64,000 nt of DNA from Choanephora cucurbitarum (taxonomy: Eukaryota; Mucoromycota; Mucoromycetes; Mucorales; Choanephoraceae): contig JAIWNI010000035.1 of the NCBI GenBank assembly GCA_025331435.1, positions 207,697 through 271,696 of the forward strand. The letters run 5' to 3'. The first letter of the stretch is position 1. Every line of letters begins with the position of its first letter. The notes beneath the pieces were generated by a model that was not told where the DNA came from, did not search any database, and saw only the letters and a list, made by a program, of their open reading frames with translations. Shown here in pieces: positions 22,628-36,395 of the stretch. Made by a program: the position numbers and the translations under genes.

Positions 22628-24813
22628 ATGGAAGAATACAGTCAGCAGAGAATAAATTCAATACAAACAACTCCTCAGGAGAACAGAAATAAGTCTACCA
22701 AAGTAACTGATCATCCATTTCTACCAAGCAGTGTGGCTCAGTCAGAATTCCACACCACTTTTGCAGAATCAAAATCAACTAGCTATACTGCTGCATATAG
22801 TACTGCCACAGCTAACAATAGTTCAAAGTATGACTGGCGCATACACTCGTTAGCTCTTTGCCGTCATATATTAAATAGAGGTCTTCTTGATGGCATTGGA
22901 AGCGACATACAGATATATATACCTAGTTGGAAAAAAACTTACCATCTACACAAATTAATTCTTGATCAAAATCCCTATTTCAAACTGCTCTTACAGGGTC
23001 CATTCCTTGAATCAGAAAAAAGCCAGATTGACTTGTATTTGGAAAACGAAGACAACCCGTTTATAGATATGGAGTCATTTCAGTTTGTGCTTGATTACCT
23101 TTATGGAAAAATCGAGCAACCATCTATTTATCAGTCCAATGTGAAACAGATATTAGCTACATGCTCCTATTTCCAGATAGATGCTATCTGCAACTTGTGC
23201 GTAGACTTTATTTTGAAAAGCCTCAATCAAACAAATGCCATAGATTACCTGCTTTTCTCAAATGAATACATGGTCATAGGGAATGATCGTATATGCGATG
23301 CAGTCTGTGCATTTTTATGTAGAGAAGCTTATGGCATGAGTCGCTCTATCCTTGTGGCATTGCCACTTGAATGGCTCGAAAAAATCATTGGAAGTGATGC
23401 GTTTTGGGTTCCCAGGTAATTAATGTGTTTTATTTCATTGATATGCTTTCTAACATGCTTACAGTGAGTTTGAGCGATATACATTCATTAAGCAAGTCAT
23501 TACTGCACGATATGCTTTTTACATGACAAGGAAGGATAGTTTTGTCATGTCAGAACTGGATACTAACCCAGAATGCCATATCATCTGTAAATCTATATAC
23601 TACATGCATATGACATTTGAGCAGCTTGAATCGATTCGGAATGATAAGAACCCTTTCACAAAGAAAAGCCTTGTGCCAGAGAAAGTATTGAAAGATGCTC
23701 TCTGGTTACAAGTTCAATTGCGATCAAGAATTGAATCCATACAGGAAAAAGACACAAAACTGGGCATGGCAGTTTCGAGAGACGAGCGAGAAGAACAGGA
23801 CAGCAAAGAAGACAATTATGATGAGGCTTACAAATACCATTACCCTATACCGACTGACGACACAACCACTTATACTGGTGAATCAGCTATTTCCCTTGCT
23901 TCCATGTCTACTCTTCAGACAAAAAAGAAAATATCAGGAAAATCAGAGCAGTATTCTGTTTATCCTCCTTTTCGCTTTAGTGTTGAATTTACAGATGTTG
24001 CCTCTCTGAAACACGGCATGCGTGTTTATTCTGACACTGTGTTCTATGCTGGGTAAACTACCATCCTCATGTATGATATATTGATTGGCTAATGAACTTA
24101 AATCTTGAGTAGATCCAACTGGAACATGTACATTCAAAAGACAAGATCACAAAGAAAAGGTATACTGCAGTTAGGTGTTTATCTTCATCGACAATCTGTT
24201 CCACAAGGTTACAATTCTTGTCAAAACACAGCTTCTTCTAATTCAGCTCCTACAACAATACTTGCATCAAGCTCTGATCCACTCAACAGTCGTTGTACAG
24301 AGGGCTCGAGTAGCGACACGTTTTCATTTTCCAAATATATTGATAAAAGAAAAGTAGTCAAAACTTGGTTCAAAATATATTGTCCCACAAGAGGCCCAAA
24401 GCATGCTTTGACTCTGTTCCAAAGTAGTCCTGACAATTTCTCTATTCTGCAAAGCTGGGTAAGACAAATTCTATGTTAGTAAATACATTTCTGATATAAG
24501 CATACTCTAGGGATGGAGAAGTACAACTTTATGTGCTGATGAAGAAGCTCATGGCTCTCAATCAACAGATGCTTCTAATAGCAGCTTGGCAGATCTAAAT
24601 GAAGGACCTAATTCCAGTTCAACAAGTAACGACCTTTTTGCTACATCTGTTGTGCATGCATCTAATACACCAAACCAGCTACAATATCTACAAAGTATGT
24701 ATGATCTGAGGACACTCAAGTCCACTTCAAATACCAACAACCAACAAGGCCACAAACTCAGTGTCTCTGCTGGCCCAACATTACGCTTCACTGTGGTAAT
24801 GGGGCATGTCTAA
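22628..24813 (+). CDS. BTB/POZ-domain protein, germ-cell-less-like
   Basis: Four exons: 22628-23415, 23465-24052, 24113-24458 and 24511-24813, in phase, 674 aa. The BTB fold begins near residue 92 (GIGSDIQIYIPSW) and includes YHLHKLILDQNPYFKLLLQG, then FQFVLDYLYGKI, followed by a BACK-like helical part. This arrangement matches germ-cell-less/Btb3-like proteins, which act as substrate adaptors for cullin-3 ubiquitin ligases. The C-terminal two-thirds holds blocks resembling the conserved C-terminus of that group (YPPFRFSVEF, KTWFKIYCP) separated by Ser/Thr-rich inserts, and ends with LRFTVVMGHV. The gene is convergent with the pseudouridine synthase gene, with only 51 bp between stop codons. 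The adaptor role is inferred from the family. Confidence 0.85.
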
Positions 24814-24864
24814 AAAAAAAGGAAAGATGGATATAAGATCAACAGATATGTCCAAAGCAATTCT

Positions 24865-26539
24865 TTATGTATATTTTGTGGTCAATATGCATTTTTCTGG
24901 AATATGAGCAAACTGATTGAAGTAAGCATAGTCTGAATGGATATGTGCATCCATGGATAACAAAAACTTGTCAAATCTAAAGTATTTCAAAAACATCAGT
25001 ACATTCTTATTTGATTAAAAAAAAAAGACACTATACTCACACTCTCTCTTGAGTTTCTTTTTCAAAGATTTTGGAATACACAAACTCGTTTTTGAATGCT
25101 TCGATCTCATCCTAACAATCAATCATGTTAGATTATTTACTTATAAATAAATAAAAAAGGATCAAGTTACTTTGAACCTGTCAAAATCGACAGATTGTCT
25201 AGGATTGCCAACTGCACTCATATGTCTATTGTAATTTCGAAACACAGGTCTATCTAACAATAGTCCTAATGCTGGTGCTTTTGGAATATTGATTTTGGTC
25301 GACTCAAATGTCTTTGGTATAATTGATAAAGGTGTTTCTGTTCGCACAGATAGCATCGACATTGCTTAAGAAACAAAAGAAGTATGACAAGATAGTTAAT
25401 ACCAGAAAGAAACATCATAACAAGCTAGTGAGTTACAGTACGTACATAGCATCTTTCTTATTTGATGAAGCATGAATGATTGACCATGTAATTTAACACT
25501 GATCCATTCTGTATCATTGAAGATCATGGGCTTTTCCACCTGTCAAAACGAATAAATCAATGTAAGTTACAGCATGTATCCAACAGTAATTACATACTTT
25601 GATGTCAATGATGTATCGATTGGAAGATTTGTCATGAAAGTTCCTTGCTATTGTATAGTTGTGAAAGTTATGTGTCCCAACAAAATGAGATATAGCTTCT
25701 TCAAACTTATTGAATCGTGCTTGACTGATTCTGTAGCTAGACAACAGCTGGGGATCAGTAGGTTTTACATATTTCAATACTGATCCATCTGATGTGGCTA
25801 TCTGAATGTCTCTGTCTGTTTGAGGAGTCGATGTCCATTCTTTGTCTTTCTCCAAGCACTTTAAAGCATATGAAGGGAGTAGATATTCATAGACACGAGA
25901 GTCACATTTTGTTTTTGCATGAAAACTTCTCTGTGTCTCCACATAACCTATCCAAGTTGATATGTGATCAGAAACTTGAATTAAATTACGAACAAGAACA
26001 CTCACCCCAAACTCGAATATGTCTTGGCAGTAAGTCATTAAGTTTCTGAACAATGTGGTCATCTTCACAAATCATCTTTAAGGATACGACATTACATGCT
26101 GCATGGACACCTTTGTCTGTTCTAGCAGCTCTCATGAGCTGAACCTTTCTCTGATCAACAGAGTTAGACTGTGAGACTGCACCTGCTTTACATAAAGCAT
26201 CGAACAAGACTGATTCAATAGTATGTGCCCCTGGATTACTAAAAAAAAACACAAAGGCAATGGGTTGGCTTCTTCCTTTTCGATGTTGCGATTCAACATA
26301 ACATGTGCTTACGCTTGCATGCCCTGATATTCTGAGCCATTGAACCCGATCATAAGTGCAACCTTCTTTTTAGGTAGCCTTGGTTCTTCAGTATTCAAAG
26401 TCGTTGGGTCATCACTGATCTCATTGGCTGCTCTAGAGTTCACTGACTGAAAGTGTAGTCTACGATCTCTCGATGTTTTTATGGCGCGATCAAGACATGT
26501 AACGCTTGTGTGTAGAGATCGAGTGAATCTGATCAACAT
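24865..26539 (-). CDS. PUS1: tRNA pseudouridine synthase, TruA/Pus1 type
   Basis: Seven exons: 26539-26313, 26238-26006, 25947-25598, 25539-25446, 25364-25171, 25111-25041 and 24976-24865, in phase, 426 aa. The catalytic Asp117 lies in [11 protein letters not shown], the TruA-family active site. Further family blocks are [22 protein letters not shown] and [18 protein letters not shown], the last being typical of Pus1. The first GT in the last intron's donor region could be read through to a stop at 25037, but splicing at 25040 adds the conserved-looking end [11 protein letters not shown]. The N-terminus ([12 protein letters not shown], Arg/Ser-rich, no acids at first) looks like a mitochondrial presequence, so a mitochondrial or dual location is possible. 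Pus1 converts uridines to pseudouridine in tRNA and some other RNAs. Pus2 is the alternative assignment. Confidence 0.88.
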
Positions 26540-28192
26540 GTCAACGCAGTAAACAGAAAAACTAAACGAAAATTTGACTGTTAGGTTGTAAGCTTGTAGA
26601 TTATGTTATCCAATCATAATCGAGAAACAGAGTGTAAAGGGGCGGTTACAAGTTTGTTCAAAAAAGACAAACATCAATCATTATTAGATCATCCATAGTA
26701 TGAGTGTGGTTTAGAGATATGATGCTCCTGAGTGGCTGATAAATATTAGTCTGTGCTATGGCTAACGAAGTCTATTTCTTTTTTTTTATAAGAACTGAGA
26801 CTATATCCATAACAAGTGTCAATTTGAGAATTAGTCCTTACTGTCCACTGTCAGAAGCTTGTTTAAAGAAAAAGATACTGTCTTATTGAGACTGAACATT
26901 TGGCAACTTCTAGGAATCTTCTATGCCCATCAAAAATAGCTTGCAACCAATTCTGGAAATACAGCTGATAATAATTTGCCCAAACAAGATAGTACTATAT
27001 TTTGAGTTAGCTATCTAAAGAATATGTAAAATAGAGCCTACAATAATACTAGATGACGATTATCACTGATAAAACTTTGGGAATGCTAATATCGTTCGCT
27101 TACACCAAGACTTTATCAGCAATACTCATCTTGACCACTTGAGAAGTGCCAAACAAGAGTTGGTATATCAAATCTCTTTCAAAAACCAAGACAACAATCA
27201 ATTTGAGCGGTTTGTGGTTTATGACAGTATTAGTCGTACTAAAAAAGAAGCAAGATAGGCACATATGGCAGTTATTTTTGTTTCTCTAATTTTCAATTTA
27301 AACTGAACTCAAGATTTTTGAAAAGACAACTCAAGTTAAGTGAAGCTATAAAATACTTCACTCAATACGTAGCTACATTAGCCTTTGATTCATAATTCAG
27401 TACAATAGCTATGTCATTTTGTCTACCACTTAACTTCTAGAGAGCATAAAAAGTAAATGAGTGAAAAGTACATTAGGAATTGGCTTCGACTACTAATTTG
27501 ATCTAGTACTTCTGGTAGCTTGAATTATCCTTGACTAATATGAACAGTCTATAAGTATTTAGCTTTTTCTATTTCTCTTCTACTCCTTGTACCTGAACAA
27601 AAAATAGATACTATATAAAGATATGAGTTTATTTGCCTTTCATTCTGCTCTTTCTCTTAAGCTGAATCATATTGAGTCATTTTGGTCTGTGAGTGACAAC
27701 AAAACAAACGCTGTTAAACAAGAAGACCTCGAATCCCAAAACAAATATACTATTATGCGACTACTCTAAAAAAAGACTCTCTTCAGGAGTATATAGTTGT
27801 GAGATTAATATCTATTTTTCTTTTTCTTTTCCGAAAATGGTGTTAGAAAAATGTCAAACAAACTCAGACGTCAACTATTAAAAATACAAACCTGTGTAAC
27901 TATGATCAAAGTTATAGAATTACAACTTCAAGCTGAGTCTCAATTACGATCTCAACAGCCGTGCTTAAATGACGCATGTAACATGTTGGCCAGTTACCTT
28001 TCGTTGTTAGAAATAGATGATCTCTGTGACGGCCAGCTCTGATTTGCTGCTTTAGTTTAATCTCAAATGCTATCCACCATTCATATTTCGCATGTCTTGA
28101 TCTTCATCTAACATTTTCAATTGATTCAACTTTTTCTTTCTGACTCTCTTTCTCTTCCTCCTTTTTTTCTGCTATTCTATTTTCTTCTTATC
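26540..28192. other. Intergenic region with at most one doubtful small gene
   Basis: About 1.6 kb between the divergent pseudouridine synthase and aspartokinase genes. It is AT-rich. Apart from the short frame at 27851-28042 (listed separately) I see no exon, repeat or RNA gene. A TATA-like CTATATAAAG at 27611-27620 precedes a 48-codon frame starting at 27624. Confidence 0.45.
27851..28042 (+). CDS. Doubtful small protein (63 aa)
   Basis: An uninterrupted 63-codon frame (start context AAAAATGTC) rich in Leu, Gln and Ser, with predicted helical character and no known family. It is preceded by a TATA-like box at 27611 and overlaps other short frames. It could be chance coding potential in the 5' flank of aspartokinase. 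I do not recognise it and give no function. Confidence 0.2.
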   Translation: MSNKLRRQLLKIQTCVTMIKVIELQLQAESQLRSQQPCLNDACNMLASYLSLLEIDDLCDGQL

Positions 28193-30117
28193 ATGCACCT
28201 TGGTTTAAGGAAAAATCCCAAAGATCTACCATGGATTGTTCAGAAATATGGTGGAACTAGTATTGGAAAATTCTTAAACGAAATTGCAGATACCATTATA
28301 CCGTAAAGAAAGACAAAGTAAAGAAGGGATGTTCTTGATATACTAATTGGTTTCTATACATAGTACTTATTTAAACACAAACAAAGTTGTCATTGTCTGT
28401 TCAGCAAGAAGCGGGGACACAAAAGATAAAGGCACCACCAATAGGTAAAGAAAGTAAACACAAATCAAAAGCAAATATATTCATGCTCTTGCATCTCTCT
28501 TTCTCCACTTAAAAAGGCTACTAAATGCAGCAGAGGAGGCTCTTTCAGAAGGTTCTACCAAACATTTAGACATCGTACAAGAAATTGCAGAAGACCATCT
28601 TAATGCAGCAAGAGCGGTTATTAAAAATAAAGAGTTATTAGCTTTGCTTGAATCACAACTTCGAAAAGAGTGCTTGAGATTACGATCGTTTTTAGAAGCT
28701 GCCGAAGTATGATATGAAATACAAACATATTTTTTCTTTCATACTAAAATATAGTCTTTTTTATTATAGATACTGGATGAAATCTCACCTCGATCTCGAG
28801 ATATTATAGTCGGAATGGGAGAAAAGCTTTCATGTATCATTGTTGAAGCTGTCCTGAAAGATAGAGTAAGCCAATAATGGAAATCACACACCAATTCACT
28901 TTTTGCTCATTTGCTTCTAACTCATGTAGGGAATTGACAGCCAGCTTGTTGTTCTGAACAATCTTATCAAACAAGATTTTACATGTCTAGATCAATCTTT
29001 TTACGATTACATAGCAAATTGTCTACGTCAAGCTGTTCTTGATTGTGGTGATCGTGTACCTGTATTGACAGGTAAGAGAAATAAGAAAGATGATGAAAAA
29101 GCGGTTCGTTTTACTAAAGGAAAAACTAAACTCTCTTTTTTTTGTGACAAACAGGCTTTTTTGGTAACGTTCCTGGTAGTTTACTATCAAGTATTGGCCG
29201 AGGATATACAGACCTCTGTGCTGCACTTACAGCCGTTGGCCTTCAATCACAAGAACTTCAGATCTGGAAAGAAGTGGATGGCATTTTTACTGCAGATCCT
29301 CGTAAAGTACCTGGTGCTCGCTTGCTACCCATCATTACGCCAGAAGAGGCTGCTGAATTGACTTACTATGGCTCCGAAGTTATCCACCCTTTCACTATGG
29401 AGCAGGTGATCAAAGCAAATATTCCTATCCGTATTAAAAATGTCGAGAATCCTACTGGATCAGGCACAGTCATATTCCCTGATATCACTCCAAAGAGTGC
29501 ACATGATTACGCTACTCCTCCACCTACACCTGCAGTCTTGGCTCAGAATGGATACCACTTAGATTTAACTCGCAAACACCCAACAGCTGTCACAGTAAAG
29601 AACAAGATTTGTGTACTAAACGTTCATTCAAACCGCAAAAATGTGAGCCATGGCTTTTTGGCAAAGATCTTTATGGCATTGGATGAACATAATATTGTAG
29701 TGGACTTGATTTCAACCTCTGAAGTGCATGTATCCATGGCTCTTTCGAGTGATGTGGTTGAAGCCAATCTACAAAAAGCTTTATCAGAATTAGAGAAATT
29801 AGGCACGGTAAGGATCCTCATTTACGACATTTAGCTATGATTACTGAAATCTCTTCTTTGAAAAGGTGGATGTGAATCATGATATGGCCATTTTATCACT
29901 CGTCGGAAAGCAAATGAAGAATTTGGTTGGTGTAGCAGGAAAGATGTTTACTTCTCTGGCAGAGGCTGGTATCAGTATAGAGATTATTTCTCAAGGTGCT
30001 TCAGAGATCAATATATCGTGTGTGGTGGAAGAGAAGTATGCTCTTCAAGCTATGAAGGCAATCCACCAAAAGTTATTAGATCTTGACCCTAGTGTTGAAT
30101 TAAATAGTGTAATATAA
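28193..30117 (+). CDS. HOM3: Aspartokinase (aspartate kinase)
   Basis: Seven exons: 28193-28302, 28364-28444, 28517-28706, 28770-28865, 28930-29071, 29155-29807 and 29866-30117, in phase, 507 aa. The protein opens with the amino-acid kinase signature VQKYGGTSIGK and VVIVCSARSG, and has GYTDLCAALTAVGL and VDGIFTADPR, typical of aspartokinases. Two ACT-type regulatory repeats follow (KNKICVLNVHSNRK... and DMAILSLVGKQM... with EINISCVVEE). The enzyme phosphorylates aspartate, the first step to threonine, methionine and isoleucine in fungi. Threonine feedback through the ACT repeats is usual for the family. The ATG at 28193 was chosen because it opens just before the conserved kinase block; an in-frame ATG at 28121 would add a Phe/Leu-rich stretch that looks like 5' UTR. 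Confidence 0.95.
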
Positions 30118-30429
30118 ACCTTATCACAAAAGGAAACATCAGGTAGAAGTTTTTGTAGACTTGTGAAAGTCTGTGTTACAAGATTCATGATCATCCCTAG
30201 AATGACATACCACATCGTATGGTATAAATGAAAGCTTACTGTACAAATCACAAGGAAAAGACGTTCTCGGTTACAAGACCTATAGTATAACTATGTTTGT
30301 GTCTACAGTCTGTGCTTTTACATCATATCATTTAGAGCCCCGCTTCTGAATATCATATGCCTTATCAGAAAAAAAGAAGAGAAATATGTGATCATCTTAA
30401 GAAAAGAGTACTTTAATTCAGTTCAAACA
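30118..30429. other. Convergent spacer, aspartokinase and histone H3
   Basis: The 312 bp between the two convergent stop codons. It must contain both 3' UTRs. No other feature seen. Confidence 0.5.
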
Positions 30430-32298
<1,869 letters not shown>

Positions 32299-32790
32299 AT
32301 GTTGATCTATTTAGCACTCTTCTTATTGTTTTTATTATGTAAGCCATTAGCACAGAATAACAGAGCGTTTAATTGACTGAAATTCAATAGTATGTTGGTA
32401 TTTTCGCCAATATCTTATCGATGTTGCCTCTTTCTTGGCAAACAAAGCCAACCGATTCTTTGGCTATCGTTTACTGCCAACCAATGAAGGCTCATTTGAA
32501 CAGGATATCGAAGACGGTTTGACAAGTTCTCAGTTTGATTTACATGCCAATCTAGACGAACAAGACAGTAGAGCTGGACTAAAAGACAAAGAAGAGATCA
32601 TGAGGATCATGAAGAAACAGAAAGTAACTTTTGATGAGGCTCGGTTGATTCGTCAACAAAGACTCTTAAAGAAAAACGTAAGTTGTCTCTCAGTGTCTCC
32701 CTATATGTTGTTTAGATAGCTTATGCTTTTAATTAGAATATTGACCCTGAAACTGGTCTTCCTTTGGATCCCAAATTTGTTCAGTTTTAA
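32299..32790 (+). CDS. DUF2015/UPF0357 family membrane protein
   Basis: Three exons: 32299-32338, 32391-32677 and 32737-32790, in phase, 126 aa. The first 13 codons are in a 40-nt exon. A single N-terminal membrane segment (MLIYLALFLLFLLL then CWYF) is followed by a soluble part with FDLHANLDEQDSRAGLKDKE, IMKKQKVTFDEARLIRQQRL and the end NNIDPETGLPLDPKFVQF. That pattern (FDL, DSR.GL, FDEAR, .DP.G.P.DPK.V) matches the fungal DUF2015 family (yeast UPF0357 protein YCL012C), whose function is unknown. It is tightly followed in tandem (95 bp) by the Rpp14-like gene. Confidence 0.82.
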
Positions 32791-32884
32791 AAAAGAGAGA
32801 CGAGAAACAGATTGTACATACATAAAAAAAGCCACGTTGGGGTTTCTCTCTTTTTTTTTAAATTTTTCTTTTATATCTGATACC

Positions 32885-33359
32885 ATGTCCAATAAAGTTG
32901 CCATTAAACCTTGGTTCAAGCAAAATAAACGAATTCAAGATTGGCAGTATCTTAAAGTGAGAATGTAGTTTGTCTCTATTTCTTGATTTCACCCATCTCT
33001 CTAACATGTCATGCACCCACCATTATAGTTGGTCTGATGAAGATCTCCATGTGGAAGTGACTGAGTTATCTTTTCGAATGAGTATACAACAAGCTCTTCA
33101 GTCTATTTTTGGCCAAATAGGAACTTCTTGTTATATAAATATTCTGGATTGGAACAAGTTTACCAATGAGGGTATTATCAAAGCAAAGCAGAGGTAAAAG
33201 GCATTCATGGAAACAAGTCTCTGTATACTGACTTTACTCTTTAGCGAGCTTACCACTGTCTGGTCTGCTCTTTTAAACCATCAAATGACAATTGCAAACA
33301 AGCTCTGTGTTCTAGACGTCTTATCATCTTCAGCTTATTTAATTAGTCTTGCTAATTAG
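32885..33359 (+). CDS. RNase P/MRP subunit, Rpp14/Pop5 family
   Basis: Three exons: 32885-32964, 33029-33193 and 33245-33359, in phase, 119 aa. The order of conserved blocks matches Rpp14: an N-terminal YLKVRI, the helix SIQQALQSIFGQIG, ILDW, IIKAKQSELTTVWSALL and the hydrophobic end LCVLDVLSSSAYLISLAN. Rpp14/Pop5 proteins are small protein subunits of RNase P and RNase MRP, which trim the 5' end of tRNA and process rRNA in the nucleus/nucleolus. Rpp14 is preferred over Pop5 from the WSALL and end regions, but identity is low. Its stop codon lies 51 bp from the convergent CAP stop. Confidence 0.72.
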
Positions 33360-33410
33360 AATAAAATGCGTGTGTATATTCCTTATTTTTTTTATTTATT
33401 TCAAATAGCT

Positions 33411-35160
33411 TTATCCTGCATGTTCAACAGTAACAGTGACAAGCTTACCATCCACAATAGTAGTTTTGAATTGTTCAGGAACAGGCACTTCCTTGTATTC
33501 AATATCATCATGTTCTGCAGCCTGTTCAGGCAACAAAACGTTCAAAGAAGTTGATTTGGCAGACAAAAGTTCAACACCCAAACAATCCTTTGAAAGATAG
33601 ATTTCACCACCATCACACTTATCAACAGCAATAGTAGGAACAACCTTGAAGACCTGCAAGGCAAATGATTTGGAGTTGACCACATCCACAGTAGACACAG
33701 TGGAATCAACAGCAATACCACACTTTGTACATGAGTCAATAGTTACAGCGTTTACCTTACCCTTGATACGGATAGTGGAGTTCTTACAGTTGAAGATATA
33801 GACAGCCTGGTTAATGGCTGTTTCCTCGATCACGATATCATGGTTATTTTCATGGTTCTCAACAACCCATTTGTTGGCTTCCAATGAGGTTTTGGCAGCT
33901 TTCTTAAGAGTGTACTTGTCAGGTTTATTGGGTGTGGGAGGACCTTGGCGCTTGGGTGAAGTAGGTGTGGCTACGGCTACAGAAGAACTTGCACGTAAAC
34001 TAGGGTTCTTGTGTGTCATTTCACTCTTGTCCACCTTACGCAAGTTAGCTGTCACACTGGATCCTTTGTTGATTTCGGCAAAGACAGCAGCAGCACCACT
34101 GTTGGCAGCTTGAGCAGGCTTTTGATCGTCCTCAATGACCATAGGTGGGGGTGGAGGTGGAGGTGGGGGTGGACCACCTGCAGCAGGAGCAGGAGCAGCG
34201 GGAGTAGTAGTAGTAGTAGCAGAAAGCGATTTATCAGCAACTGCTTCAGGCTTCTCGCCATTGACATTCCAAGTCAAACCTGTAGGGAAGTTCTCCTTGA
34301 CATAGACAGCCAAACTTTCAAGAAGGCCCAAGAAGGCTTGAGACCATTCAACATGTTTAGCATCTCTATAAACAAATAAAGGTCAATCCATGCTCTTTCC
34401 TTTTCTGTTTCATGTCTTTACTTTTCTTTCCATTCTTTGACAACGCGGTTTGAATAGAATTGAGCTGCATCTTTCATGTCACGAATAAAAGGCACAGGAG
34501 TGGGCTCCTATTGGCCAAAAAATGCTAATTAATATACATATTTTTAAACGCGTATCGTATACAAATTGCATGACTTTACACAAGTGAACCAACCGAGAGC
34601 AGGAATACCTTCGGCTACTGTGCTCAAGTGATTAAATAGAGGATCAGGACGATTGGCATCCTTGATTTCCATGATACTGCCCAAGGATTTTTGGATAGGC
34701 TCTAGCAATTTCATAAAAGTAGGTGATGTCATATCAGGCTTTTGTGAGAGGGTTGAGATGTAAATAATGTCTTTTTCGGCAGCAATGGCTTGCTTGACTA
34801 AGGCAGCCTAAAAGAGAATAAAGACAATGGTCAACTATTGAGTCTTACTTTAGGATAAGAAATAGACTTTACTTGTTCTGCTACAAGACCACCTAATTCT
34901 TGAGACAAACTCAAGTATTTCTCGAGAGAAGCCTTGATGGCATCGTCATGCTTTTCAACAGCAGCTGGTATTTCGGTGGTTGAGACAGCACCAGTAGAAG
35001 TAGCAGTTGTGTTGTTTGCAGGAGCGATGGCCTTAGGAGAAGATGGTGATTTGGCAGCCACTGCAGAAGCAGAAGAAGAAGACATGGCCAAGTCTTCGAG
35101 ACGTGTGGTAGCTATCTCGAGCCGTTTGATGAGATTAGCTAGTGAATGGAATTCAGACAT
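33411..35160 (-). CDS. Adenylyl cyclase-associated protein (CAP/Srv2)
   Basis: Four exons: 35160-34873, 34807-34580, 34507-34422 and 34365-33411, in phase, 518 aa. The N-terminus (LIKRLEIATTRLEDLA) is the coiled coil that binds adenylyl cyclase and forms oligomers. The helical-folded domain follows (GWFTCEPTPVPFIRDMKDAAQFY, KEWKEK). A proline run of about ten residues near 265 is an SH3/profilin-type site. A WH2-like element (SEMTHKNPSLR) and the C-terminal beta-helical CARP domain (KWVVENHENN, IFNCKNSTIRIKGK, IDSCTKCGI, GGEIYLSKDCLGVEL) bind and recycle actin. Length and order are as usual for fungal CAP, which links Ras/cAMP signalling to actin turnover in the cytoplasm and cortex. Confidence 0.96.
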
Positions 35161-35663
35161 GGTATTGTATGTCTAACGGAAACAAGATGAAGATGAAAAA
35201 AAAAACAAAAAACAAAAATAGAAAAATAAGGGCTTTCTTTTTTAACCCAATTAAGTATCCGAATCAAAAAAAAAAAAAGGTCATGCTTTAATCATTTTTG
35301 GCAGGTCATCAACAGCTTAAGAATAAGCTGACATTATAGGACTTCAAGTACTTGTCTACTTTAAGCATGAGTCGTTCAGTTGATTATGCTTCCTCTCTCC
35401 ATACGTTATATAATGACTTGACATGAAAAGCACCAAGAGCTTCTATCATTTGGACAAAAGTAGTAAAATGGTGCAAATACAAAAAAAAAAGAGTACTTTG
35501 CTGCAATGATATCCCATAGTACTCGATCAAACCAATATCTGATAACAGCAAAAAAAAAAAGCAGAAGAATGACCAGTAGTTTCCTCTCTTTCTGTTGTAT
35601 TTCTCTGCATAAAACGCTCATTGTATTATATAGGGTGTTTATTGTATATGGTACATAGTGAAT
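35161..35663. other. Spacer between CAP and TRM112
   Basis: About 500 bp with poly-A tracts at 35208 and 35265 and no coding exon. A 71-codon frame at 35406-35621 on the minus strand has no features. It should contain the CAP promoter and the TRM112 3' UTR. Confidence 0.5.
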
Positions 35664-36146
35664 CTAAATTTCGTGTTCGGCTAATAACATGTTGGGAATA
35701 CCGTCTCTGATCTTATATACATGGTTGCAATTAGGGCAAACCATTTGGCCTTGCTGAACATGAGTCTATTACAATTTTGTCAGTGATATCCATAATACAA
35801 AATGAGAGAGACAAACTTACCTCTAAAATGACATTGTGCACAAGTTGCAAAAATGCTTCATTTTCTTCAGCGTTTTCAGGCATTTGAGCGGGGAGGGTAT
35901 TAATGCCAAGCTAATGATATGCCTGAGTCAGCCATCTGGTTCAATGCTTAGTCTTCTTTGGTTTACCTGAACAGCAGTAGAACACAATGCTTCCCATTCA
36001 AGCTTGTTTAACATGTTGGCGACAAATTCGGGGTTGAAATCAGCCTCAATCTGTTCGACTTGAACATCTTCGAAACGAAGAGGAAAGTTGTTATTGTTGC
36101 AGTTCTTGACATGACATTGCAACATGTTGTGTGTGATGAGTCTCAT
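35664..36146 (-). CDS. TRM112: Trm112-type methyltransferase activator subunit
   Basis: Three exons: 36146-35967, 35910-35821 and 35765-35664, in phase, 123 aa. The protein starts [11 protein letters not shown], as Trm112 proteins do, and ends with the Trm112/zinc-ribbon block [20 protein letters not shown] and LLAEHEI. The two Cys pairs (C..C in the N-terminal and C-P-N-C in the C-terminal part) suit the zinc site. Trm112 is the partner that stabilises several SAM-dependent methyltransferases (Trm9, Trm11, Mtq2, Bud23) acting on tRNA, release factor and rRNA. An upstream in-frame ATG would add nine residues that are not typical, so the ATG at 36146 was chosen. It is divergent from the RNF220-like gene, 249 bp away. 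Confidence 0.95.
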
Positions 36147-36395
36147 AGTGCTTATAGTGAAAATAAAAATCAAGAAAACAATATTTTTTTCTTTAAAAAA
36201 AAACTATATTTATACATATAAGCCACATGAGACGAGAGGGAGGGGGTTTATGCTACAATAGAACTACAGTGTAGCCAATAGGATGCATTGGTCTGCATCC
36301 ATTCTAGTTTTCGGCATACAGCTGTCTATTGTTTATATCAATTCAACCAATGGATTATCTTTTTTGCACTTTATTATCTTGTACTTTAAACGGCT

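Noticed and set aside
25037..25041. Stop codon at 25037 as end of PUS1
   Set aside because: A good GTGAGT donor overlaps it, and the downstream exon adds a plausible family C-terminus in phase. The shorter form remains possible.
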